NCBI RefSeq assembly: GCF_036021035.1
Contig: NZ_CP107930.1
Location: forward strand, 4,550,006 to 4,614,005
Length of the DNA stretch: 64,000 nt
From: Kineococcus sp. NBC_00420
GTDB taxonomy: Bacteria > Actinomycetota > Actinomycetes > Actinomycetales > Kineococcaceae
Direction of reading: 5' to 3'
The notes under the pieces are model-generated. The model ran no database searches and had not been told where the DNA came from. It saw only the letters and a list, made by a program, of their open reading frames with translations. Below are positions 9,451-17,064 of the stretch, one piece after another; position 1 is the first letter of the stretch; each line of letters starts with the position of its first letter. The position numbers and the translations under genes are program-made.

Positions 9451-10287
9451 GTGAGCGAGGAGCGGGCGAACCGGCTGGGGGAGTACCTCCGGGCCCGGCG
9501 GGGTCTGGTCACCCCGGAACAGGCGGGACTGCCGGGCGGCGGGAACCGCCGGGTTCCCGGGCTGCGGCGCGAGGAGGTCGCCCTCCTCGCGGGGATCAGC
9601 GGCGACTACTACCTGCGTCTCGAACGCGGTCGGGACAAGAACCCCTCCGCCCAGGTCCTCGGCGCGATCGCCCGGGTCCTGCAGCTCGGCGAGCTCGACC
9701 ACGAGTACCTCCTCGGTCTCGCCACCACCCGGGCGCGACCCCGCCGACAGCCCCGACCGGAACGCGTTCCCGCGCGGCTGCACCAGTTGCTGGCGAGCGT
9801 CGGGGTGCCGGCGTTCGTGGAGGGACGGGCCTTCGACGTCCTCGCCGCCAACGACCTCGCGGTCGCGTTCTCCCCGCGGTTGCGCTCTGGGAACAACCGC
9901 CTCCGCTCGCTGATGCTGGACCCGGAGGAGCGGGAGTTCCACCAGAACTGGGAGGCTGCCACCGAGGGGCTCGTCGCGGCGTTGCGCGGGTCCGTCGGGA
10001 ACGAGGTCGAGGACCCCCGGATCGTCGAACTCGTCGGGGAACTCGCCCTGACCAGCGACCGGTTCCGGGACCTCTGGGGACGTCACGACGTCCGCGTCCT
10101 GGAGGGTGGGTCGGCGATCGTGAACCACCCCGTCGTCGGCGAACTGCAGCTGCACCGCGACAAGCTGCCCGTCGACGGGGTGCTCCTGGTCCTCTACTAC
10201 GCGGACCGGGGCAGCCCCAGCGACGAGAAGCTCCGGATGCTCGCCTCGCTCACCGGCCCGGTCGCAGCAGCGCCCACACCGCGCTGA
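9451..10287 (+). CDS. XRE family regulator with MmyB-like ligand-binding domain
   Basis: A 278-residue regulator. The helix-turn-helix is at residues 10-75 (LGEYLRARRGLVTPEQAGL, LRREEVALLAGISGDYY, LERGRDKNPSAQVL). The C-terminal two thirds match the MmyB-like, PAS-related domain found with this HTH in Streptomyces and relatives (VLAANDLAVAFSPRL, LVGELALTSDRFRDLWGRHDV, NHPVVGELQLHRDKL). The chosen GTG at 9451 lies 6 nt after TACGAT, a leaderless-type promoter; a longer open frame upstream has no support. In described members a small molecule, possibly a lipid or fatty acid, binds the C-terminal domain. Here the divergent SDR gene is the probable target. Confidence 0.87.
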   Translation: MSEERANRLGEYLRARRGLVTPEQAGLPGGGNRRVPGLRREEVALLAGISGDYYLRLERGRDKNPSAQVLGAIARVLQLGELDHEYLLGLATTRARPRRQPRPERVPARLHQLLASVGVPAFVEGRAFDVLAANDLAVAFSPRLRSGNNRLRSLMLDPEEREFHQNWEAATEGLVAALRGSVGNEVEDPRIVELVGELALTSDRFRDLWGRHDVRVLEGGSAIVNHPVVGELQLHRDKLPVDGVLLVLYYADRGSPSDEKLRMLASLTGPVAAAPTPR

Positions 10288-10409
10288 GTGCTGTGGCGGG
10301 TCCGCCCCGCTGTGCGAGACGATCGCCGTGCACGGCTGCCGGCGGCGGCGCCGGTGCCCGACCCGGCCGAACAGGCCCGCCGCCGGGCCGCCCGTCTCGA
10401 GGTCAGTCG

Positions 10410-11885
10410 ATGAGTGCGTCGCCCGCCCCGCTGCTGCTGCACGAGGTCCGGCGGGACGGCCGGATCTGCGACGTCCTGCTCGCCGGCGGCCGCGTCGTCG
10501 CGATCGGCGACGACCTCCGCGCGGCGGGCACGGGCCTCGACCCGCGGGACGGCGTGCAGGTCGTCGAGGCCGGCGGGGCCGTCCTGCTGCCGGGTCTGGT
10601 CGACTCCCACGTCCACCTCACCCAGTGGGCCGCCGCCCGCCGGCGCATCGACGTGGCGGCGGCGACCTCGCCCGCGGAGGTCGCCGACGTCCTCCTCGCC
10701 CGGGCGGTGCCGGGTTCCGACCTCGTGCTGGGTCACGGCTACCGGGACGGGCTGTGGAGCGAACCCGCCCACCGGGACGCGCTGGACGCCCGGTTCCTCG
10801 ACCGCCCGGTGGTCGTCGTGAGCGGGGACCTGCACGCGGCCTGGCTGAACTCCGCGGCGGCCACCCGCTTCGGCGTCGGGGAACCCAGCGGGGTGCTGCG
10901 GGAGGCGCCCGCGATGGAACTCTTCGCCGCCGTGGACGCCGCCGAGGCGAGCGGGCTGGACCGCTGGGTGGCGGAGGCGACGAGCGTCGCCGCCGCCCGC
11001 GGGGTGACGGGGATCGTCGACCTCGAGTACGCCCCGATCGACGTCTGGACCCGCCGGGAGAACCCCGCGGTCCGGGTCGCGGCGGGGATCTGGCCGGACT
11101 GGCTGGACGCGGCCGTCGCCGCCGGCCTGCGCACCGGGGACCGCGTTCCCGGCGCTCCCGAGCGGGTCCGCGTGGGACCGGTGAAGCACGTGGTCGACGG
11201 GTCGCTGGGAACCCGCACGGCGTTCTGCCACGAGGAGTACCCCTCCGGGGGCCACGGGATGCTGCGGATCCCGCTCGCCGAACTGGAACCCGCACTGCGC
11301 CGGGCCACGTCGCACGGTCTCGCCGTGGCCGTGCACGCCATCGGTGACGACGCGGTCCGCGTCGCCCTCGACGGCTTCGAGGCCGCCGCGTGCGTCGGAA
11401 CCCTGGAGCACGCCCAGCAGGTCCACCCGGACGACGTGCCCAGGTTCGCCCGTCTCGGGGTCACCGCGAGCATCCAGCCGCGCCACGTCGTCGACGACCG
11501 CGACACCGTGGAACGGCACTGGCCCACCGGGGCCGAGCGCGCCTACCCCTACGCGTCGTTGCACGCCGCCGGGGCGCGGCTGCTGCTCGGCTCCGACGCG
11601 CCCGTGGCGCCGCTGGACCCGTGGGACGCCCTGGCCAGCGCCGTCCACCGCAGCGTCGACGACCGGGCGCCGTGGCACCCCGAGCAGCACCTGCCGTTCG
11701 AGGTCGCGCTGGTGGCGAGCAGTGGTGGCCGCGACGGCGTCCACGTCGGCGACGTCGCCGACCTGGTCCTCGTCGCGGTCGACCCCGCCGAGGCGTTCGC
11801 CACCGGGGGAGCCGCCGCGCTGCGCGCCACCGAGGTTCTCGCCACGGTGCTGGGGGGCGAGTTCACCCACCGGGCCGGGATCTGA
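10410..11885 (+). CDS. Amidohydrolase family 3 protein, YtcJ-like
   Basis: A 491-residue metal-dependent hydrolase of the amidohydrolase superfamily. Metal-binding HxH is seen in LPGLVDSHVHLTQW (about residue 67); later conserved blocks are GLAVAVHAIGDDAV, CVGTLEHAQQVHPDDVPRF and LLLGSDAPVAPLDPW with the conserved Asp. The branch usually acts on N-substituted amides or exocyclic C-N bonds, but the substrate cannot be read from the sequence. The ATG at 10410 gives a natural N-terminus (MSASPAP) ahead of the small beta-sandwich domain. The 122-nt gap from the XRE gene shows no clear promoter or terminator. Confidence 0.85.
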   Translation: MSASPAPLLLHEVRRDGRICDVLLAGGRVVAIGDDLRAAGTGLDPRDGVQVVEAGGAVLLPGLVDSHVHLTQWAAARRRIDVAAATSPAEVADVLLARAVPGSDLVLGHGYRDGLWSEPAHRDALDARFLDRPVVVVSGDLHAAWLNSAAATRFGVGEPSGVLREAPAMELFAAVDAAEASGLDRWVAEATSVAAARGVTGIVDLEYAPIDVWTRRENPAVRVAAGIWPDWLDAAVAAGLRTGDRVPGAPERVRVGPVKHVVDGSLGTRTAFCHEEYPSGGHGMLRIPLAELEPALRRATSHGLAVAVHAIGDDAVRVALDGFEAAACVGTLEHAQQVHPDDVPRFARLGVTASIQPRHVVDDRDTVERHWPTGAERAYPYASLHAAGARLLLGSDAPVAPLDPWDALASAVHRSVDDRAPWHPEQHLPFEVALVASSGGRDGVHVGDVADLVLVAVDPAEAFATGGAAALRATEVLATVLGGEFTHRAGI

Positions 11886-12020
11886 GCGGCCGCACCGCTG
11901 AGGACCTTCGAACGCACCCTCACGGGAATTCCCTCGTCTCAGGAGCCGCACGAGCAACAGCGGAGCGTGCCCGTTCGCAGGCGGGGAGTCACTGTCGGGG
12001 TCGCGTGCGACAGTGGGCCC

Positions 12021-13046
12021 GTGCCCGCCAAGACCGCTAGCAAGAGCCCCGCGAAGAAGGCGTCCGCGGCGGCCACGACCGCCCCGCAGGACCTCGGCCC
12101 GGCTCCCGTCGTCCTGCTCGTCGGGTCCGAGGAGCACCTCGCCGACCGGGCGTTCAGCACCCTGAACGCGCGGATGCGCGAGCTCGACCCGACCTTCGAG
12201 CGCACCGACGTCTCCGCGGCGGGCTACCAGAAGGGGCAGCTCTCGACCTGGACGTCACCGTCCCTCTTCGACGAGCGCTCCCTCGTCCTCGTCGACGGGG
12301 TCGACGCGGCCAGCGAGGCGTTCGTCGAGGACGTCCTGGAGTACCTGACCGCCCCGGTCGAGACGGTCGTCCTCGTGCTGCGCCACCGCGGGGGCAACCG
12401 GGCGAAGAAGGTCCTGGACGCGGCCCGGGCCGTCGCCGGGGTCGTCGAGGTCTCCTGCCAGCCGCTGAAGCGCGACCAGGAGAAGGTCGACTTCGTCCTC
12501 GCCGACGTCCGACGCGCCCGGCGGCGCATCGACGTCGAGGCGGCCCGCGCCCTCGTCGCGGCCCTCGGCAGCGACCTGGGCGAGCTCGCCGCGGCCGTCG
12601 ACCAGCTCCTGACCGACACCGACGGGACGGTCACCGAGGAGGCCGTGCACCGCTACCACGGGGGTCGACGCGAGGCGAGCGGCTTCGAGGTCGCCGACGC
12701 GGCCATCGAGGGCCGCACGGGGCAGGCGCTGGTGCTGGTCCGCCACGCCGCCGCCACCGGCGTCCCCGGGGTCGTGGTGGTCGCCGCGCTGGCCGCGCGG
12801 CTGCGCCAGCTCGCCAAGGTCGCGGCGGCCGGGCGCGGCCGGTCGGCCGACGTCGCCCACGACCTCGGGATGGCGCCGTGGCTCATCGACCGCGCCCGTC
12901 GAGACCTCCAGCACCTCTCACCCGAGGGCCTCTCCGACGCGATCCTCGCCGTCGCCGCCGCGGACCACGCGGTCAAGGGCGGGGGAGGCGACGCCCAGCA
13001 CGCGCTGGAGAAGGCCGTCCGCACCGTCGGCGAGGCGCGCACCTGA
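12021..13046 (+). CDS. holA: DNA polymerase III delta subunit
   Basis: A 341-residue clamp-loader delta subunit, which opens the beta sliding clamp. After a short Ala/Lys-rich start (PAKTASKSPAKKAS) come the degenerate AAA+ core (VVLLVGSEEHLADRAFSTL, SLFDERSLVLVDGVD, VVLVLRHRGGNRAKKVLDA) and the C-terminal collar helices (GLSDAILAVAAADHAVKGGG), the latter closely like other actinobacterial HolA proteins. The GTG at 12021 is preferred over one at 11967 because the family alignment begins near here. The gene keeps its usual place between comEC and rpsT, though here separated by three unrelated genes. A short inverted repeat (11990-12015) precedes it. Confidence 0.93.
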   Translation: MPAKTASKSPAKKASAAATTAPQDLGPAPVVLLVGSEEHLADRAFSTLNARMRELDPTFERTDVSAAGYQKGQLSTWTSPSLFDERSLVLVDGVDAASEAFVEDVLEYLTAPVETVVLVLRHRGGNRAKKVLDAARAVAGVVEVSCQPLKRDQEKVDFVLADVRRARRRIDVEAARALVAALGSDLGELAAAVDQLLTDTDGTVTEEAVHRYHGGRREASGFEVADAAIEGRTGQALVLVRHAAATGVPGVVVVAALAARLRQLAKVAAAGRGRSADVAHDLGMAPWLIDRARRDLQHLSPEGLSDAILAVAAADHAVKGGGGDAQHALEKAVRTVGEART

Positions 13047-13070
13047 GCCCCCGGACGGCCCGGACGCACG

Positions 13071-13102
13071 AAGGGCCGGCTCCCCGTGGGGAGCCGGCCC
13101 TT
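13071..13102. terminator. Bidirectional terminator between holA and rpsT
   Basis: Perfect 15-bp stem, arm AAGGGCCGGCTCCCC, with a 2-nt spacer, between convergent holA and rpsT stop codons. No T-tract. Confidence 0.8.
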
Positions 13103-13118
13103 CGCAGGGATCCGGAGA

Positions 13119-13379
13119 TCAGACCTTGGCCGCAGCCTTGGCGATGGCCGACTTGCGGTTGGCGGCCTGGTTCTTGTGGATGACGCCCTTGCTCACGGCC
13201 TTGTCGAGCTTCTTGCTCGCCAGGGCCAGAGCGGCCTGAGCCTTCTCGGCGTCACCGGAGGCGAGCGCCTCCTTGAAGCCACGCACGACGGTGCGCAGCT
13301 CCGACTTGACGGCCTTGTTGCGCAGGCGCGCCTTCTCGTTGGTGAGGATGCGCTTCTTCTGCGACTTGATGTTCGCCAC
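13119..13379 (-). CDS. rpsT: 30S ribosomal protein S20
   Basis: An 86-residue Lys/Ala-rich primary 16S rRNA-binding protein of the small ribosomal subunit. Typical S20 features: [20 protein letters not shown] at the N-terminus, the central [15 protein letters not shown] helix and the [18 protein letters not shown] motif near the C-terminus. Length is exactly that of the family. It is transcribed opposite to holA. The 229-nt gap upstream, up to the ATP-grasp gene, must hold its promoter and leader; I see a 12-nt palindrome GAAGGCGCCTTC at 13496-13507 and a possible -10 TAGTCT just behind it, but no convincing -35. Confidence 0.98.
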   Translation of the reverse strand: MANIKSQKKRILTNEKARLRNKAVKSELRTVVRGFKEALASGDAEKAQAALALASKKLDKAVSKGVIHKNQAANRKSAIAKAAAKV

Positions 13380-13595
13380 GTGTTCCGTCTTCCTGTCGAT
13401 CGCTGATCGTGTCAGAGGGCGGTCGCTCCACCGGGGACTTCCGGCGTGGGGACACCGGGAGGGACGGCGGGAGACCGTGACCTCCGCACTCAGGCGAAGG
13501 CGCCTTCAAGACTAGCAGCGGACGGAACGGGTCGGCGACACGTCCACGACACGCGCCGCAACGTCCGCGTAACGCGCCGGAAACGTCATCTTCCC

Positions 13596-13601
13596 TAGGG
13601 T
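13596..13601 (+). promoter_or_regulatory. -10 box TAGGGT for the ATP-grasp operon, leaderless type
   Basis: TAGGGT is followed by 7 nt and then the ATG at 13609. There is no SD sequence, so the operon's first gene is probably translated from a leaderless message. Confidence 0.4.
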
Positions 13602-13608
13602 GCGCCCC

Positions 13609-15237
13609 ATGGGTGACGTGTTCGAGGGCTACCGCGATGCACCGGCGGGAGCGGCGGCCGGTCGAGCCGTCGACGAGATGCTCGACGTCGACGGGAGACC
13701 ACGACCGGAGTGGGCGGCGCTGTACGACACGCTGCAGGAGCTCCCGGTCACCGAGCTGCGGGCCCGGGCCGACCAGCTCGCCAGCACCTTCCTCGACCGG
13801 GGGGTGACGTTCGACTACGCGGGCGAGGAACGACCCTTCCCCCTCGACGTCGTCCCGCGCATCATCGAGGCCCGCCAGTGGGCCCGGGTCGAGCGCGGCG
13901 TGGCGCAGCGTGTACGGGTCCTGGAGGCCTTCCTGGCCGACGTCTACGGCCCCATGCGGGCCGTCAAGGACGGGGTCATCCCGCGGAAGGTGATCACCTC
14001 CTCCAGCCACTTCCACCGCGCCGCGGTCGGGATCGAGCCGCCGGGCGGCGTCCGCATCCACGTGGCCGGCATCGACCTGGTCCGCGACGAGGCCGGCGAC
14101 TTCCGCGTCCTGGAGGACAACGTCCGCGTCCCCTCCGGCGTCAGCTACGTGCTGGAGAACCGGCAGGCCATCACCCAGGTCCTGCCCGAAGCGCTGCAGG
14201 CCCACCGCGTGCAGCCCGTCGCGGACTACCCGCAGCACCTGCTCGCCGCGCTGCGCGCCTCGGCACCGGCCGGGGTGGACGACCCGACCGTCGTCGTGCT
14301 GACCCCCGGGGTCTACAACTCCGCCTACTTCGAGCACTCGCTGCTGGCCCGGGCGATGGGCGTCGAGCTCGTCGAGGGCCGCGACCTCGTCTGCCGCGGG
14401 AACCGGCTCTTCATGCGGACCACCGCCGGCGACCGCCGCGTCGACGTCGTCTACCGCCGCGTCGACGACGAGTACCTCGACCCGTTGCACTTCCGCCGCA
14501 GCTCCGTGCTCGGCGCCGCCGGCATCCTCAACGCGGCCCGCGCCGGCGGGGTGAGCATCGCCAACGCCGTCGGCAACGGGGTGGCCGACGACAAGCTCGT
14601 CTACACCTACGTCCCCGAGCTGACCCGGTACTACCTGAGCGAGGAGCTCGTCCTCGGCAACGTCCCGACCTACCGCCTCGAGATCCCCGCCGAGCGGGAG
14701 GAGGCGCTGGACCGTCTCGAGGAGCTCGTGGTGAAACCGGTCGACGGGTCCGGCGGCAAGGGCCTCGTGGTCTGCCCCGACGCCAGCCCGCAGGAGATCG
14801 AGGACCTGCGCGCCCGGGTGCTGGCCGACCCGCGGGGCTGGATCGCGCAGCCCGTCATCGCGCTCTCGACGGTCCCCACCCTCGCCCAGGCGCACCTGCG
14901 TCCCCGCCACGTCGACCTGCGCCCCTTCGCCGTCAACGACGGCCGGCAGGTGCGGGTCCTCAAGGGCGGCCTGACCCGCGTCGCCCTGCGCGAGGGGTCC
15001 CTCGTCGTGAACTCCAGCCAGGGCGGGGGGTCCAAGGACACCTGGGTCCTGGCCGGGGACGACGAGGCCGTCGAGGAGCTCCTCCCGCCGGTCGCGGTCG
15101 AGGTCGCGGCCCCCGTCGAGGAACCCGCGCCGCCGACCGGGCAGCACCACCTGGCCGACCCGGGGCCCGGGTCGGGCAGCGACCAGGCCCAGCAGCAGCA
15201 ACAGCAGAAACTCGGGGAAGAGGGTCGATCGTGCTGA
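13609..15237 (+). CDS. Circularly permuted type 2 ATP-grasp protein
   Basis: A 542-residue amidoligase-like enzyme of the circularly permuted ATP-grasp family (the DUF404/DUF407 grouping). Visible family blocks: RPFPLDVVPRIIEARQW, RVLEAFLADVYGP, GIDLVRDEAGDFRVLEDN, NAVGNGVADDKLVYTYVPEL, the ATP-binding LVVKPVDGSGGKGLVV, and GSLVVNSSQGGGSKDTWVL near the end. The last 40 residues are acidic and Gln-rich (QAQQQQQQKL) and may be a flexible tail. It overlaps the alpha-E gene by 7 nt. Comparative genomics of amidoligases links this trio (ATP-grasp, alpha-E, transglutaminase) to synthesis of a peptide-like product or a peptide tag; the real product is unknown. A paralogous domain occurs at 53435-56014. 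Confidence 0.9.
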   Translation: MGDVFEGYRDAPAGAAAGRAVDEMLDVDGRPRPEWAALYDTLQELPVTELRARADQLASTFLDRGVTFDYAGEERPFPLDVVPRIIEARQWARVERGVAQRVRVLEAFLADVYGPMRAVKDGVIPRKVITSSSHFHRAAVGIEPPGGVRIHVAGIDLVRDEAGDFRVLEDNVRVPSGVSYVLENRQAITQVLPEALQAHRVQPVADYPQHLLAALRASAPAGVDDPTVVVLTPGVYNSAYFEHSLLARAMGVELVEGRDLVCRGNRLFMRTTAGDRRVDVVYRRVDDEYLDPLHFRRSSVLGAAGILNAARAGGVSIANAVGNGVADDKLVYTYVPELTRYYLSEELVLGNVPTYRLEIPAEREEALDRLEELVVKPVDGSGGKGLVVCPDASPQEIEDLRARVLADPRGWIAQPVIALSTVPTLAQAHLRPRHVDLRPFAVNDGRQVRVLKGGLTRVALREGSLVVNSSQGGGSKDTWVLAGDDEAVEELLPPVAVEVAAPVEEPAPPTGQHHLADPGPGSGSDQAQQQQQQKLGEEGRSC

Positions 15238-16169
15238 GCCGCATCGCGGAGTCGTTGTTCTGGATCGGCCGCTACGTCGAACGCGCCGACTCCACCGCCC
15301 GCATCCTCGACGTCCACGTCGAACGCACCCTGGCCGACCCGTGGATCGACGAGGCCGCGGTCTCGCGCTCGCTGCTGAGCGTCATGGGTGCGCCCGTCGA
15401 CCACGACGTCCGCACCGGTCGCCGGGAACTGCTGGAGACCCTGGCCTACGACACCGTCAGCCCCAGCTCGATCACGGGGGCGCTCGGGGCCGCGCGGGAG
15501 AACGCCCGGCGCGCGCGGGAGACGGTGTCCAGCGACATGTGGGAGTCGCTGAACACGACGTGGAACGCGCTCGCGTCCGGACGCTGGCGCGCCGCGAGCC
15601 CCCACCGGTTCTTCTCCTGGATCCGGGAACGGACCGCCGTCGTCTCCGGTCTCGTCGACGCGACGATGAGCCGCGACGACTCCTGGCAGTTCTTCGTCCT
15701 CGGCCGCTCCCTGGAACGGGCCGACATGACGGCCCGGCTCGTCGCGACGCGGGTCGTGTCCGGGGGGACCCAGTGGCCCCTGCTGCTGCGTTCCACCGGG
15801 GCCTACGAGGCGTTCCTGCGCACCTACCACGGCTCCAGCACGGGAGCCGCGGGCGAGGCCGACGCGGCCGAGTTCCTCCTCCTCGACCGGCTGTTCCCGC
15901 GCTCGGTCGTCGCGGCGCTCGAGGTCGCCGAGGGGTGCCTGCAGGCCATCGACCCGCAACTGCGCCGGGTCGGCTACGCCCAGGACGCCCGGCGGGTGAT
16001 CGGCCAGGCCCGCACGCAACTGGAGTTCCAGAGCCCGGAGGAACTCCTGGCCGACCTGCACGACCAGATGCGACAGGTGCAGCAAGCGTGTTCCGCGGCG
16101 TCCTCCGCGGTGGCGGAACGGTTCTTCCCGATGGCCGGGGCCGTGTCCTGGACGGCCGGGAGGTCCTGA
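15231..16169 (+). CDS. Alpha-E domain-containing protein
   Basis: A 312-residue, nearly all-helical protein of the Alpha-E family (formerly DUF403). It begins LSRIAESLFWIGRYVERAD, the family signature, and repeats a related motif midway (FFVLGRSLERADMTARLVAT). Other conserved parts are WESLNTTWNAL and FLLLDRLFPRSV. No catalytic activity is known; it always accompanies the permuted ATP-grasp protein and probably forms a complex with it. The GTG start at 15231 lies inside the end of the ATP-grasp gene, and its TGA overlaps the ATG of the next gene by one base, so all three are translationally coupled. Confidence 0.92.
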   Translation: MLSRIAESLFWIGRYVERADSTARILDVHVERTLADPWIDEAAVSRSLLSVMGAPVDHDVRTGRRELLETLAYDTVSPSSITGALGAARENARRARETVSSDMWESLNTTWNALASGRWRAASPHRFFSWIRERTAVVSGLVDATMSRDDSWQFFVLGRSLERADMTARLVATRVVSGGTQWPLLLRSTGAYEAFLRTYHGSSTGAAGEADAAEFLLLDRLFPRSVVAALEVAEGCLQAIDPQLRRVGYAQDARRVIGQARTQLEFQSPEELLADLHDQMRQVQQACSAASSAVAERFFPMAGAVSWTAGRS

Positions 16170-17011
16170 TGAGACTGCGCATCGAGCACACCAGCACCCA
16201 CACCTACGGCGGCCCGGTCCGGGTCTCCTTCAACGAGGCGCGACTGACCCCGTTGACGCTGCCCGACCAGACCGCCCTGGACACCCGGGTCGAGGTCAGC
16301 CCCACGGCGACGCTGACCCGCTACTGGGACTACTGGGGGACCCACGTCACGGCGTTCGACCTGCACACCCGCCACGACGTCCTCGTCACCCGCGGCATCA
16401 GCCTCGTCGAGACGGACCGCCGCGCGGAACTCGTCGTCCCCGACCCGCTGACGTGGGAGGAACTCGGCTCCGACGCCCTCCTCGACGACTTCGCGGAGTT
16501 CCTCACCCCCACCCCGCGCACCCTGCCGCCGCCCGAGGGCTTCCGCGAGGCGGTGCGGGACCTGGCGGGCGGTTCGGACCCGCGCGAGGCCGCGCACCGC
16601 ATCTGCGGCTGGATCCACCACGAGGTCTCCTACGTCCCGGGGGCGACCGGCGTCCACGCCACGGCGCAGGAGTCCTGGGACCAGCGCAGCGGGGTCTGCC
16701 AGGACCTCGCCCACCTGGCGCTCGCGGGCCTGCGCGAACTCGGCATCCCGGCCCGCTACGTCTCGGGCTACCTGCACCCGCGCCGCGACCCCGAACTCGG
16801 GGAGGAGGTCGCGGGCGAGAGCCACGCGTGGATCGAGTTCTTCGACGGCGCCTGGACCGGCTGGGACCCCACGAACGACATCGCCATCGGCGACCGCCAC
16901 GTCGTCGTCGCCCGGGCCCGCGACTACTCCGACGTCTCACCCCTGCAGGGCGTCTACTCCGGCCCCAAGTCCACGGTCACCGCGCAGGTCCTCGTCGCCC
17001 GCGTCGCCTGA
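16169..17011 (+). CDS. Transglutaminase family protein
   Basis: A 280-residue cytoplasmic-looking transglutaminase-like cysteine protease/transferase. The N-terminal beta domain (LRIEHTSTHTYGGPVRVSFN) is typical of the bacterial transglutaminase N-terminal region. The catalytic triad is visible: Cys in RSGVCQDLAHL, His in GESHAWIEFF, Asp in WTGWDPTND. The start codon ATG overlaps the alpha-E stop (TGATG). In such operons it probably hydrolyses or transfers an isopeptide or peptide made by the ATP-grasp ligase, which is inference. A large imperfect hairpin closes the operon. Confidence 0.92.
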   Translation: MRLRIEHTSTHTYGGPVRVSFNEARLTPLTLPDQTALDTRVEVSPTATLTRYWDYWGTHVTAFDLHTRHDVLVTRGISLVETDRRAELVVPDPLTWEELGSDALLDDFAEFLTPTPRTLPPPEGFREAVRDLAGGSDPREAAHRICGWIHHEVSYVPGATGVHATAQESWDQRSGVCQDLAHLALAGLRELGIPARYVSGYLHPRRDPELGEEVAGESHAWIEFFDGAWTGWDPTNDIAIGDRHVVVARARDYSDVSPLQGVYSGPKSTVTAQVLVARVA

Positions 17012-17064
17012 CCACCCGTGCTCCCGCCGGGGTTCCCCGCGGGACCACGGGTCGGGTGGGTCAG
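17009..17064. terminator. Long imperfect hairpin between the transglutaminase operon and the mau-like operon
   Basis: CCCGTGCTCCCGCCGGGG pairs with CCCCGCGGGACCACGGG with one mismatch and one bulge, and the flanks (CTGACCACC / GGGTGGGTCAG) extend the stem so that both convergent stop codons are inside or at its foot. Likely bidirectional. Confidence 0.6.

Noticed and set aside
5335-10155. A 1,606-codon open frame on the minus strand
   Set aside because: It runs antisense to comEA, comEC and the XRE gene, is mostly Arg/Pro/Gly/His, has no family motif, and arises from the codon bias of the opposite strand.
11990-12015. CACTGTCG / CGACAGTG inverted repeat before holA
   Set aside because: Eight base pairs with a 10-nt loop; no partner regulator and no second copy in the window, so not listed as an operator.
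13496-13507. Palindrome GAAGGCGCCTTC upstream of rpsT
   Set aside because: Short, GC-rich palindromes of this length are expected by chance in such DNA.
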